DNA of 52,447 nucleotides, from NCBI GenBank assembly GCA_014378765.1, contig JACMNA010000112.1, positions 1 to 52,447 of the forward strand, read 5' to 3'. Position numbers and translations under genes: made by a program. This document shows positions 32,899-41,260 of the stretch, piece by piece (position 1 is the stretch's first letter; each line of letters starts with the position of its first letter). Origin of the DNA: Bdellovibrio sp. Its GTDB lineage: Bacteria > Bdellovibrionota > Bdellovibrionia > Bdellovibrionales > Bdellovibrionaceae. The notes beneath the pieces were generated by a model. It was not told where the DNA came from, made no database searches, and saw nothing but the letters and a program-made list of their open reading frames with translations.

Positions 32899-33648
32899 CT
32901 AGTACGAGCGTAGAAGCGCTCGTACCAGACCTTTAATTTCAACTTGATCGGCAGCATACCACATTGATGTTAGCTTCTGATTTGCAGGGCGCAGTTCGAT
33001 GAGTTTACCGAGTTGAGGCTGTTGCGGGTTTTGTTTGTGAAAGTAACGCTTAACCGTCGCCTCATTATCAACACTGGCAATAACTAAATCGCCATCGCGA
33101 GCCGCTTGTTGTGATTGAATCACCAAGGTGTCGCCACTAAATATGCCTTCATCAATCATCGAGTCGCCTTCAACTTTGAGGGCAAAAAGATTTTGCGCGT
33201 TTTTAATTAAATCACGTGGGATATCGACGAATTCATTTTCGGTCACGCGCTCAATGGGTAAGCCCGCGGCAACGCGACCTAGAAAAGGTATTGGCAGAAC
33301 CTTCGAATGATCTGCAAACCTAGTAGCATGGCTTGGGGAAGACTGACCAGCGAATACGCCACGAGAAGGTTCTGCCTGTAAACGCTCAACTAAATCTTTA
33401 TGAAAATCTCCGGCCGAATGCAAAATTTGAATCGCGCGCTTTTGATTTTGGGGAATTAACAAATACCCCTTAGTCGAAAGCTGCTTCAAATAATTTTGAA
33501 CGGAGTTAAAAGAAGCAAATCCAAAGTGATCACAGATTTCCTGGTAGGAAGGTGAAATTCCTTTGCCTAGTAATTCAGTTTCAATAAACTGAAGAACTGA
33601 TTTTTCTTTTACGGTCAATGATGGGAGAGGCGAGTTTAACTTTTTCAT
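32899..33648 (-). CDS. lexA: LexA-type SOS repressor
   Basis: Using the ATG at 33648, the product has 249 residues. The winged-helix DNA-binding domain covers about 10-75 (SPSYQEICDHFGFASFNSVQ). A longer than usual linker leads to the autocleavage site A128-G129 (GRVAAGLP), with the catalytic dyad S163 (EGDSMIDEG) and K200 (EATVKRY). RecA-stimulated self-cleavage should relieve repression. The ATG at 33654, six bases upstream, would leave only three bases after the -10 and is disfavoured. The promoter carries a perfect inverted repeat that the protein probably binds itself. Confidence 0.93.
   Translation of the reverse strand: MKKLNSPLPSLTVKEKSVLQFIETELLGKGISPSYQEICDHFGFASFNSVQNYLKQLSTKGYLLIPQNQKRAIQILHSAGDFHKDLVERLQAEPSRGVFAGQSSPSHATRFADHSKVLPIPFLGRVAAGLPIERVTENEFVDIPRDLIKNAQNLFALKVEGDSMIDEGIFSGDTLVIQSQQAARDGDLVIASVDNEATVKRYFHKQNPQQPQLGKLIELRPANQKLTSMWYAADQVEIKGLVRALLRSY
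32902..32925 (-). terminator. hairpin spanning the end of lexA
   Basis: GTACGAGCG (32902-32910) and CGCTCGTAC (32917-32925) form a perfect 9-bp stem with a 6-nt loop inside the last codons of lexA. On the minus strand the stop codon and a moderately T-rich stretch (TTCGTATTTT) follow, so it may act as an intrinsic terminator or slow the ribosome there. Confidence 0.45.
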
Positions 33649-33684
33649 ACACATAAATTACACTGTAATTTATGTGTAAGTCAA
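33648..33684 (-). promoter_or_regulatory. lexA promoter and operator
   Basis: Minus-strand TTGACT (33679-33684) and TGTAAT (33657-33662) are spaced 16 bp; each matches five of six sigma-70 positions. A perfect inverted repeat with 15-bp arms (33648-33662 and 33664-33678, centre 33663) covers the -10 and the whole spacer. Its core is TTAC-N3-GTAA (33658-33668), the box described for LexA of Bdellovibrio. Transcription should begin near 33649-33651, directly at the ATG, so the mRNA is probably leaderless. Confidence 0.8.
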
Positions 33685-33709
33685 TGGGGTCTAGTTGTTT
33701 TATTTAAGG

Positions 33710-33877
33710 CTAATTATTTTTAGTAAATTCATCCAAAACGGGCTTTGCCGACGCTTTTGGCTCTATCTTAGAAGAAGCCTGTTGGTGAGGCGCACTTGAG
33801 CAGTTTTGAAACAACAACAACATAAATGGGTTAGCGATAAATAAGATCGCTAAGATGAAACTACTTTTAGTCGCCAT
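33710..33877 (-). CDS. small lipoprotein (55 residues)
   Basis: On the minus strand, GGAGG lies seven bases before an ATG at 33875-33877. The frame runs 55 codons to TAG at 33710-33712. The product has a hydrophobic leader (FILAILFIANPFMLLLF) and a lipobox ending FQNC, followed by a short hydrophilic tail (SSAPHQQAS to EFTKNN). That is the layout of a tiny outer- or inner-membrane lipoprotein. It sits immediately upstream of the lexA promoter on the same strand, between lexA and the divergent carboxypeptidase gene. Function unknown, but the ribosome-binding site and lipobox make it a real gene. Confidence 0.75.
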   Translation of the reverse strand: MATKSSFILAILFIANPFMLLLFQNCSSAPHQQASSKIEPKASAKPVLDEFTKNN

Positions 33878-33931
33878 GAACGTACCTCCAGACCTTTGGT
33901 CTAGTTACTCTTCGGAGCAGCTAGAAAAAAC

Positions 33932-34789
33932 ATGAGGACTTTTTTGGTGTGGTATGATGAACTTCCCAAAATGCTTCGATTAATTTGTCTTTTTTTATTG
34001 CTGTATTCTTCACACGCTCAAAGTGAACCTATTACTTTGAGACAATCGTGCATTAATTCTTTACAAGCCTACAAAAGTTTTTTCAAAGTAGAAGCGCTTG
34101 CTGAAGTCTGTGATAAAGTTGAAAAAAAAGAAATATGTAACAGCAGTAATGGCGTACCCATTTTTCATCTCGATCAAAAAAGTAAATTAGAAAAACCGAA
34201 AAAAATATTAGTGATTAGCCTGATCCACGGCGATGAAACCCAGGCGGGATCCTTAGGTCGATTCTGGATGGAGCGCCTCATGAAAGTGGATGCGCGCAAC
34301 ACGTGGCGCGTGATTCCCGTCGTAAATCCGGATGGGGTAAAAAATAAAACTCGCACCAATCAAAAAGGGGTTGATCTTAATCGCAATTTTCCGACCGCGG
34401 ATTGGGGCGATGATGCCGTTAAGCTTTGGGAGAAAAAAGAGCAGAAATCTCCACGTAAGTTTCCGGGATTTGAGGCCGGAGCTGAGCCCGAAGTGAAATG
34501 CGTCATAAGCCATCTTGAAGAATTTAAGCCTGACTTTGTGATCTCTATTCATACGCCCTTAAAAGTTTTAGATTTTGATGGCCCAAAATTAAAAAACCCA
34601 CCATCGTACGATTACTTACCTTGGAAGAGCTTAGGTAATTTTCCGGGTAGCTTGGGCCGCTATTTGTGGGTTGAAAGAAATACGCCTGTGCTCACCACCG
34701 AATTAAAAAATTCATTGCCCGAAACGGGCACCGTGTTTGAGCAACTCCAAGATCTAGTGGGAACTTTAGTAAAAGCCGACTTAAAATAA
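33932..34789 (+). CDS. M14-family zinc carboxypeptidase (murein-peptide amidase type)
   Basis: The protein has the M14 zinc site: H99 and E102 (LIHGDET) and H207 (ISIHTPL). R151 (LNRNFP) is the substrate clamp, and E257 (TTELKN) is the likely catalytic glutamate. The compact form resembles MpaA, which removes diaminopimelate from gamma-D-Glu-Dap peptides of peptidoglycan. A hydrophobic leader (LRLICLFLLLYSSHAQ) suggests export, unlike cytoplasmic MpaA. The true start is uncertain: ATG at 33932, GTG at 33947 (AGGA upstream) or ATG at 33971, the last giving the cleanest signal peptide. The product is 285 residues from 33932. Confidence 0.75.
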   Translation: MRTFLVWYDELPKMLRLICLFLLLYSSHAQSEPITLRQSCINSLQAYKSFFKVEALAEVCDKVEKKEICNSSNGVPIFHLDQKSKLEKPKKILVISLIHGDETQAGSLGRFWMERLMKVDARNTWRVIPVVNPDGVKNKTRTNQKGVDLNRNFPTADWGDDAVKLWEKKEQKSPRKFPGFEAGAEPEVKCVISHLEEFKPDFVISIHTPLKVLDFDGPKLKNPPSYDYLPWKSLGNFPGSLGRYLWVERNTPVLTTELKNSLPETGTVFEQLQDLVGTLVKADLK

Positions 34790-34804
34790 TCGCAAGAAAT
34801 TGAT

Positions 34805-35209
34805 TTAGTGAACCGGCTTATTATCGGATGCTTGTTGGATAGCCAATATGCGCTCTTTCGGATTTTCTATTTCATTTTGAATTTCAATCAAGCGGGCCAA
34901 CAAAGTTTCTTTGGCTAAACGAATGGCACCAAAGATATTATCATCATATGCTTCAGCTTCAATTGAAGTGTCAGCATTTTTTAAGATGACGGCAATTCGA
35001 AACTGATAATCTGATTTTTCGGTAGCTACATACGCATCGTCTGAACCGTTGTAAACACCGTTTGGATCACGCGCAATAACCATCACTAACGTTTCGGGAG
35101 TAACGAACGGGTTAAAATCCAATATCTGCTGATAGATAAATGATTTCACTTCGGGATCCGATTCAATGAGGTCAAGGGTGTTTTTCAGAAAGTCTGAATC
35201 TTGAGACAT
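34805..35209 (-). CDS. small cytoplasmic protein, possibly HPF-like
   Basis: The 134-residue acidic protein has a helical N-terminus (FLKNTLDLIESDPEVKSFIYQQI) and a strand-helix C-terminal half (FRIAVILKNADTSIEAEAYDDN, then IFGAIRLAKETLLARLIE). The second half loosely recalls the last strand and helix of ribosome-hibernation factors, but the usual basic surface residues are missing, so this is only a hint. No signal peptide or membrane segment is present. It converges on the carboxypeptidase gene with a 15-base gap and diverges from ung. Confidence 0.55.
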   Translation of the reverse strand: MSQDSDFLKNTLDLIESDPEVKSFIYQQILDFNPFVTPETLVMVIARDPNGVYNGSDDAYVATEKSDYQFRIAVILKNADTSIEAEAYDDNIFGAIRLAKETLLARLIEIQNEIENPKERILAIQQASDNKPVH

Positions 35210-35361
35210 GGCTACCTGCCTTTCTGAGGTTCTAATTATTAATAGAATATCATGGGCTTACCAACTTCTAAAGGCTTCCGGACCCAATATTTTCTATTTT
35301 AATTTAGACTCAATTCATCATCACGTGTGTCTCGACTTAGGTCAGTGTATCAATATGAACT

Positions 35362-36030
35362 ATGGCTGAAATCAAATTACATGCATCGTGGCTGAAATAT
35401 CTTAAGAATGAATTTGAAGCCGACTACATGTTGCAACTGAAAAAATTTTTAAAGACGCAATACGACGCCGGCAAAATTATTTATCCAAAAACAGCTGAGT
35501 ATTTTAATGCTCTCGATCACACCTATCTTAATAATGTAAAAGTAGTGCTGCTTGGCCAAGACCCCTACCATGGCCCCGGACAGGCCCATGGTCTCTGTTT
35601 CTCGGTCAAAGATGGCGTGCGATTTCCACCGTCACTTAAAAATATATTCAAAGAATTAAAAAATGATCTTGCTGTAAAGATTCCAGAAAGTGGCGAACTT
35701 ACCCGCTGGGCTGACCAAGGAGTGCTTTTACTAAATAGTGTACTCACCGTTGAGGCAGGACAGGCCGGATCACATCAAAACAAGGGGTGGGAGAAATTTA
35801 CGGATAAAGTTATTGAAGTAGTTAACGAGCATTGTGATCACGTCGTATTTATTTTGTGGGGCGCGTATGCGCAAAAGAAAGCTTCGTTCGTGGATCGCAA
35901 GAAACATTTAGTGTTGGAAAGCGTGCACCCTTCACCATTGTCATCACACCGCGGATTCTTTGGTTCGAAGCCATTTTCGCAGACAAATTCTTTTTTAAAA
36001 AAGCAAGGGGTTAAAGAAATCCAATGGTAA
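35362..36030 (+). CDS. ung: uracil-DNA glycosylase (family 1)
   Basis: The 222-residue enzyme removes uracil from DNA. Its water-activating motif is GQDPYHG at 65-71 with catalytic D67. The uracil-recognising phenylalanine and glycine region (GLCFSV) follows, and the DNA-intercalation loop is HPSPLSSHRGFFG near the C-terminus with the catalytic histidine at its start. Length matches E. coli Ung. The last seven bases overlap the following membrane-protein gene. Confidence 0.96.
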   Translation: MAEIKLHASWLKYLKNEFEADYMLQLKKFLKTQYDAGKIIYPKTAEYFNALDHTYLNNVKVVLLGQDPYHGPGQAHGLCFSVKDGVRFPPSLKNIFKELKNDLAVKIPESGELTRWADQGVLLLNSVLTVEAGQAGSHQNKGWEKFTDKVIEVVNEHCDHVVFILWGAYAQKKASFVDRKKHLVLESVHPSPLSSHRGFFGSKPFSQTNSFLKKQGVKEIQW

Positions 36031-36515
36031 GAAAACTTATTTGGATTTTCGCCGGGCTAACGCTTTCTTTGCAATTTGCAATTGCTTACGTTCTTCGTGA
36101 TTTAGGCGAAGGTGCCGCAATACAAATTATTAAGTTTCAAACGACTTTGGATCCTAACTATTTTAAATCTGTACTTGAAAGCTGGGGTCCACAAGGAGTT
36201 CAAATATTTTTACGTCATTACTATTTTGATTTTTTCTATCCGATTGCTTACAGCGGGTTATTAACCGTCAGTATCTTCATAATTTTCCCGCGCTCAAGAA
36301 AATTATTTATTATTCCTATTGTAGCGGGTATTTTTGATATAGTTGAAAACATCGCTCACATCTCTTTAATTCATAATGAAAAACTTTTAGATACTAGTGT
36401 ATTTTATCTGGGTGCGATAAGTGCTATCTTAAAATGGCTCTTAATTATTTTGAGCCTAGCGCTTATAATTTTCGGAGTTATTCGTAAAGCAAAGCGACCC
36501 GCAACCATCTCATAA
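36024..36515 (+). CDS. four-helix membrane protein, unknown function
   Basis: The 163-residue protein has four probable transmembrane helices at about 5-25, 72-89, 92-110 and 125-152. A conserved-looking polar stretch (FDIVENIAHISL) comes at the third. The first extracytoplasmic loop is about 45 residues long. I recognise no family. It overlaps ung by seven bases and has no own ribosome-binding site other than ung's end, so it is co-expressed with ung; nothing links its function to DNA repair. Confidence 0.65.
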   Translation: MVRKLIWIFAGLTLSLQFAIAYVLRDLGEGAAIQIIKFQTTLDPNYFKSVLESWGPQGVQIFLRHYYFDFFYPIAYSGLLTVSIFIIFPRSRKLFIIPIVAGIFDIVENIAHISLIHNEKLLDTSVFYLGAISAILKWLLIILSLALIIFGVIRKAKRPATIS

Positions 36516-36654
36516 TCGAATACTCAAGGCCTTAGTTTTGAAATCACTAACTGTACACGTTGGTGCAACTTCAAAACAATGACAGGATCACTCTAACAAT
36601 TTTTAGAATTATTAAAATAATTGCTAAAAAACATTGAATTAGACGCGCCTGTTT

Positions 36655-36772
36655 CCGATACCTAGCATGTCTGGTGCTAGGATATGATTTATGCGGCATT
36701 CGAACTTCTTTTCTTTAGGTTTGTTTGAATGTCGATTACAAGCGAGATGGCGCGAGTCATTCTCGCTTTTTG
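36655..36772 (+). ncRNA. candidate structured small RNA ending in a terminator
   Basis: Three successive hairpins occupy a 272-bp gap without a coding frame of note. CCTAGCA (36661-36667) pairs with TGCTAGG (36675-36681). CGGCATTCGAAC (36694-36705) pairs with GTTTGAATGTCG (36723-36734) over 12 bp with two G-U pairs and a pyrimidine-rich loop. AAGCGAGA (36740-36747) pairs with TCTCGCTT (36761-36768), followed by T residues. The last is a terminator on the plus strand, yet the nearest plus-strand gene ended 225 bases earlier. No clear promoter is seen; TTGAAT at 36634 is a weak -35 candidate. A long 3' UTR is the alternative. Confidence 0.45.
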
Positions 36773-36787
36773 CATTTTAGGTGCTAG

Positions 36788-38623
36788 TTACTGTTTAAAG
36801 GTGGCTAATTCTTTTTCTTTAAGATCTAAGTTTTCCATATTAAAAATTAATTTCTCTTCGATCTCAGAAATATTTTTTGAAATGCGTGCGGATTCAATTG
36901 CGATAGCTTGAGCCTGTTGGCCTTGAGAAGTTAAAAGTAGAGTGTTTTGTTCATCGAGTTTGATTGTTAATGATGCAATCAACTCTTCCGCCCGCGCGAT
37001 TTTTTTTTGTAAATCTTTAATCTCAGAGCTAATTTTTTTAGTCTCTTCTTTATAATTAAATTTTTTATCGGTTTCTTTATTCTGGTTGTTCGCCGCTTTT
37101 ACTTTTTGGTCAATTTCATCGCTTACTTGGTAACGCTCTTTAAGTGCGCCTTTTTCTAAACTCCACAAATAATCTTCATAGCTGCCGGGATAAACTTCAA
37201 CGCGGCCATTTCGGATTTCAATAATTTTATTTGAAACACGATTAATAAAACTGCGATCATGGCTAACAACTATGAGCGTTCCGGCAAAGTGGCGAAGCGC
37301 TTCGGCTAAGGCATTAACTGTATCAAAATCTAAATGATTCGTCGGTTCGTCCATTAGCAACACGGGCTTTTTCTGCAGTAAAATTTGGCCCAGGGCCACG
37401 CGGGTTTTTTCGCCTCCCGATAATACCTTAATCTTTTTATGAATATCATCGCCCGCGAATAATAATGATCCTGCGATTCCCAGTATTTCTTGCTTAGTTG
37501 TTTCGCGATAAGCTTTTCTTTGTAATGCATCTAAAACGGTATCTTCATTTAATAAATCTTCCGTTAAGTGCTGAGCGAAATAAGAAATTTCAACTTGATA
37601 GCCTAATTTGAGTTCCCCGCGAATAAGTGGAACACGGCCCGCCATTGATTTGAGTAGGGTCGATTTGCCTGCGCCGTTAAAGCCGACGACGCCTAGCCGG
37701 CTGCCGCGCTCTAAAATTAAGTTTACCGAATTTAAGATTGTTTTATCGCCGTAACCTAAATCGGCATCTTTAATGACGAGCACTTCTTTACCAGTTTGAA
37801 TCGGCACCGGAAGATTGATACGACTACGAACCGGTAAAGCTTTGATCTCTATCTTTTCCATTTTATCAAGTTGCTTCATACGACTTTGCGCTTGCTTAGC
37901 CTTTGTGGCTTTGGCGCGAAAGCGGTCGACGAATTCTTGAATGTGTTTCCGCTTTGCTTCTTGGTTAGAAGCTTGTTGCGCCTTAATTTTAGCGACTTCT
38001 TCTTTTTGTTCAAAGTAATCGTCAATGTGACCAGGAAATTTTATGATCTCTTGGCCTTCAACTTCTAATGTGTACTCGGTCGTGCGACGTAAAAATTCGC
38101 GGTCGTGCGATATTAATAAAAATGCGCCTTTGTAGTCGATCAAAAACTTTTCGAGTGCTAAAATACTTTCTAGATCTAAAAAGTTGGTTGGCTCATCTAG
38201 CAGCATCAGGTCAGGTTCAAGTCCGATCAAATAAAGCAACTTCATTCGCATGCGGTAACCGCCACTAAGATCTGTCAGTTGTCGTTGGAAATGATCTTCA
38301 GTTAGGCCTAAGCCCTTACCGATTTGCTTTAAATCCCAGATTGGCTTGATGCATTGTTCGGCCAGATAATCTTCGGCAGTCATGTTTAGCGTCCAATCTG
38401 ACTCTTGCTCAAGGTAACCAATGCGCAATTGATTGGCTTTTGTTAGCTCTCCTGAATCAAGGCTTTCTTGACCCACCAAAATTTTAAATAGCGTTGTTTT
38501 TCCGGCGCCATTGGGGCCAATAACACCTACGTGCTCAGACTCGTTGACGGCAAAACGGGCTTTGTCAAAAAGCACTTTGGCACCGTATTGTTTCGTCGCA
38601 TTGTGGAGTTGTAGTAGATTCAT
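36788..38623 (-). CDS. ABC-F family ATPase
   Basis: The 611-residue cytoplasmic protein has two ABC domains and no membrane helices. Walker A motifs are GPNGAGKT (36-43) and GFNGAGKST (about 311-319); the ABC signatures are LSGGYRMRM and LSGGEKTRVAL. A charged interdomain linker (about 220-275) and a C-terminal coiled coil (about 520-611, rich in KEET/EIKDLQKK) are present. This is the Uup/EttA/YheS class, which acts on the ribosome's E site to relieve stalling. Which subclass cannot be settled by eye; the coiled-coil tail favours a Uup-like protein. Confidence 0.9.
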   Translation of the reverse strand: MNLLQLHNATKQYGAKVLFDKARFAVNESEHVGVIGPNGAGKTTLFKILVGQESLDSGELTKANQLRIGYLEQESDWTLNMTAEDYLAEQCIKPIWDLKQIGKGLGLTEDHFQRQLTDLSGGYRMRMKLLYLIGLEPDLMLLDEPTNFLDLESILALEKFLIDYKGAFLLISHDREFLRRTTEYTLEVEGQEIIKFPGHIDDYFEQKEEVAKIKAQQASNQEAKRKHIQEFVDRFRAKATKAKQAQSRMKQLDKMEKIEIKALPVRSRINLPVPIQTGKEVLVIKDADLGYGDKTILNSVNLILERGSRLGVVGFNGAGKSTLLKSMAGRVPLIRGELKLGYQVEISYFAQHLTEDLLNEDTVLDALQRKAYRETTKQEILGIAGSLLFAGDDIHKKIKVLSGGEKTRVALGQILLQKKPVLLMDEPTNHLDFDTVNALAEALRHFAGTLIVVSHDRSFINRVSNKIIEIRNGRVEVYPGSYEDYLWSLEKGALKERYQVSDEIDQKVKAANNQNKETDKKFNYKEETKKISSEIKDLQKKIARAEELIASLTIKLDEQNTLLLTSQGQQAQAIAIESARISKNISEIEEKLIFNMENLDLKEKELATFKQ

Positions 38624-38670
38624 TCTTATGACATGTTACTCGAGAACTCTTTTTTAAAAAAGGATTTGAT

Positions 38671-40266
38671 ATGAAAAAAATATTATTTTTTGTAAGTCTG
38701 ATCGGTTCTTTACTGGGCCTTCTGCCAACAGCACATGCTGCTCAAAATTTTGTCTTCTGTATGGAAGGCAGCCCTTCATCATTTAATCCGCAATTAGTTA
38801 CCGACGGTGTTAGCATGAACGCTAGTGCCCAAGCCATTTTTAACCGTTTGGTTGAATTTAAGCGCGGTAAAACTGAAATCGAACCCGGGTTAGCCGAATC
38901 TTGGACAATCTCAAAAAATAAAAAAACCTATACATTTAAACTTCGTAAGAATGTTTCGTTTCATTCAAATTCCATATTTACTCCGACCCGCATGTTTAAC
39001 GCCGACGACGTGGTGTACACATTTAATACGCAGATGGACACGAAGCATCCTTTATCAATTCCAGCGGCAAGTTACGATTATTTCAAATCAATGGAATTAG
39101 ACCAACTGATTGCCTCAGTTAAAAAAACTGACGACTACACGGTTGTAATTGAGTTAAAACACCCGGAAGCCCCTTTCTTAGCCGATCTGGCCATGGACTT
39201 CGCCAGTATTCTTTCGGAAGAGTACGCCAATTCATTAGTAAAAAGCGGCAAGGGCTTAAAGATGTTAGAGACCCAGCCAATCGGAACAGGCCCATTCGTA
39301 TTTAAAAGTTACCAAAAAGATTCTACAATTCGGTACACGGCTTTTGATAAATATTTTAAAGGTAAACCAAAGATTGAAAATTTAATTTTTGTAATCGTTA
39401 CCGATTCAACGGTTCGTTTGCAGAAAATGAAATCAGGTGAATGTAGTGTTATGAATGAGCCTCAGCCCCAAGATTTAGATCAAATCAAGGCGATGAAGAA
39501 TGTAAAGCTTGTATCTACTGAAGGCATCAATGTTAGTTACATTGCCTTTAATACTCAGAAAAAACCTTTTGATAATTTAAAAGTTCGTGAAGCTTTATCA
39601 ATGGCCATGAATCAAAAATCTTACTTAGATATAATTTATAAATCGCAAGGCACGGCCGCACGAAACCCAATTCCTCCAACAATGTGGTCTTATAGCAAGA
39701 ACACAACGCTGAATACTTTTGACGTGGCGAAAGCTAAAAAACTTTTAGCCGATGCGGGCTATCCAAATGGATTTGATACTGAGTTATGGACTTTGCCGGT
39801 ATCACGTCCATATTTACCAAACGGCAAAAAGTTAGGTGAATTAGTTCAGGCCGATTTAGCTAAAATTGGCGTTAAGGTAAAACTAGTTACCTTCGACTGG
39901 CCCGTTTATTTAGAAAAATCTAAAAAGGGCGAACACCAAATGATTCAATTTGGTTGGACGGGCGATAATGGCGATCCCGATAATTTTATGAACGTGTTGC
40001 TAGGTTGCGGCGCCGTGCAGGCCGGCAGCAACTACGCTAGATGGTGTAACCAAGAATTTGATACGCTTTTACAGAAAGCAAAAATTGACTCGGCTCAAAG
40101 TGCGCGCACGGGTTACTACGAAAAAGCTCAAGTTATTTTTAATAGAGAGAAGCCTTGGTACCCAATTGCTCACGCGAAACTAAACAAAGTTATTTCAGAC
40201 AAAGTGGTTGGATATCAAATCGATCCGTTTGGTCACGAGCAGTTTGAAAGTGTTGATCTTAAATAA
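38671..40266 (+). CDS. dppA: dipeptide-binding periplasmic protein DppA
   Basis: The 531-residue precursor has a signal peptide (1-23, ending AHA). It follows E. coli DppA over its full length: EGSPSSFNPQLVTDG, the NADDVVYTFN region, EAPFLADLAMDFASILS, and GWTGDNGDPDNFMNVLLGC with its dipeptide-contacting aspartates. It captures dipeptides for the permease encoded next. AAAGGA precedes the ATG. dppB starts inside its last codons. Confidence 0.93.
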   Translation: MKKILFFVSLIGSLLGLLPTAHAAQNFVFCMEGSPSSFNPQLVTDGVSMNASAQAIFNRLVEFKRGKTEIEPGLAESWTISKNKKTYTFKLRKNVSFHSNSIFTPTRMFNADDVVYTFNTQMDTKHPLSIPAASYDYFKSMELDQLIASVKKTDDYTVVIELKHPEAPFLADLAMDFASILSEEYANSLVKSGKGLKMLETQPIGTGPFVFKSYQKDSTIRYTAFDKYFKGKPKIENLIFVIVTDSTVRLQKMKSGECSVMNEPQPQDLDQIKAMKNVKLVSTEGINVSYIAFNTQKKPFDNLKVREALSMAMNQKSYLDIIYKSQGTAARNPIPPTMWSYSKNTTLNTFDVAKAKKLLADAGYPNGFDTELWTLPVSRPYLPNGKKLGELVQADLAKIGVKVKLVTFDWPVYLEKSKKGEHQMIQFGWTGDNGDPDNFMNVLLGCGAVQAGSNYARWCNQEFDTLLQKAKIDSAQSARTGYYEKAQVIFNREKPWYPIAHAKLNKVISDKVVGYQIDPFGHEQFESVDLK

Positions 40267-41260
40267 AGTATTTAAAATAATTTTTTCGCTTCTGTTTATC
40301 AGCTTGATGAGCTTTTCGATCATCAGGCTAATTCCGGGTGATCCCGTCATGCATATCGTGGGCGAACGTGGCGCCAGCGAAGAGCGCGTAAAAGAAATTA
40401 AAAAGAATCTTGGCTTAGATAAATCTGTATTTGAACAGTATTTTATTTTTACAAAAAAAGCCCTGGTTGGCGATTTTGGCGAATCGATTGTTTCGAAGCA
40501 ACCCATCTGGAGCGAATTTAAAGTTCTGTGGCCTGCGACTTTTGAACTTTCAATGCTGGCCATTTTTTGGTCTTCAATTGTGGGCTTATGCTTAGGGGTA
40601 TTAGCCGCCACGAAACGAAATTCAGTATGGGATTACGGTGCGGTCACGCTTTCAACCATTGGCTTTGCGATGCCTTTATTCTGGTGGGCGCTGATCGTTA
40701 TTTTCTTTTTCGCCGTTTCATTGGGTTGGTTTCCGGTGTCGGGACGAATCGCGATTGAACACGACGTGCCTTATCAAACGGGACTTTTTTTGGTCGATAG
40801 TTTGTTAGCAAAAAATACCGACGCTTTTTTATCGGCGCTTAAGCATATGGTTTTGCCGGCGTTTGTTCTGGGGACCGTGTCGCTTGCTTTGATTGTGCGG
40901 GTAACACGTTCGTCTTTTATTGATATTCAAAAAGAAGATTACATACGAACAGCTCGCGCCAAGGGTTTGCCAAATTCACAAATTTTATTTAAACATATAT
41001 TAAAAAATTCTCTACCACAAATTTTAACCGCCTTAGGATTAGCATTCGGGCAGCTCTTAACGGGCGCCATCATGACCGAAACAATATTTTCTTGGCCTGG
41101 CTTGGGGCGCTGGATCGTTAAAAGTATTGAAGCGCGCGACTATCCCGCCGTGCAAGCCGGTTTATTTTACTCAATGCTGATTATCGTCGTTATCAATTTT
41201 ATTACCGACGAACTTATTAAAATTGTGAACCCAAAATTACGGGACAGTTTAACCGCATGA
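40250..41260 (+). CDS. dppB: dipeptide ABC transporter permease DppB
   Basis: A GTG at 40250 in the last codons of dppA gives 336 residues beginning ahead of the first transmembrane helix (FSLLFISLMSFSIIRLIPGDPVM). The longer frame from 40208 overlaps dppA by 59 bases without need. About six helices are visible. The ATPase-contacting EAA loop is DYIRTARAKGLPNSQILFKHILKN, and TETIFSWPGLGRW is the family's C-terminal signature. It forms the inner-membrane channel with DppC. Confidence 0.9.
   Translation: MLILNKVFKIIFSLLFISLMSFSIIRLIPGDPVMHIVGERGASEERVKEIKKNLGLDKSVFEQYFIFTKKALVGDFGESIVSKQPIWSEFKVLWPATFELSMLAIFWSSIVGLCLGVLAATKRNSVWDYGAVTLSTIGFAMPLFWWALIVIFFFAVSLGWFPVSGRIAIEHDVPYQTGLFLVDSLLAKNTDAFLSALKHMVLPAFVLGTVSLALIVRVTRSSFIDIQKEDYIRTARAKGLPNSQILFKHILKNSLPQILTALGLAFGQLLTGAIMTETIFSWPGLGRWIVKSIEARDYPAVQAGLFYSMLIIVVINFITDELIKIVNPKLRDSLTA

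Noticed and set aside
40195..40611. Minus-strand frame of 138 codons across the dppA/dppB junction
   Set aside because: Both plus-strand genes are clearly real, and the frame has no ribosome-binding site or motif.
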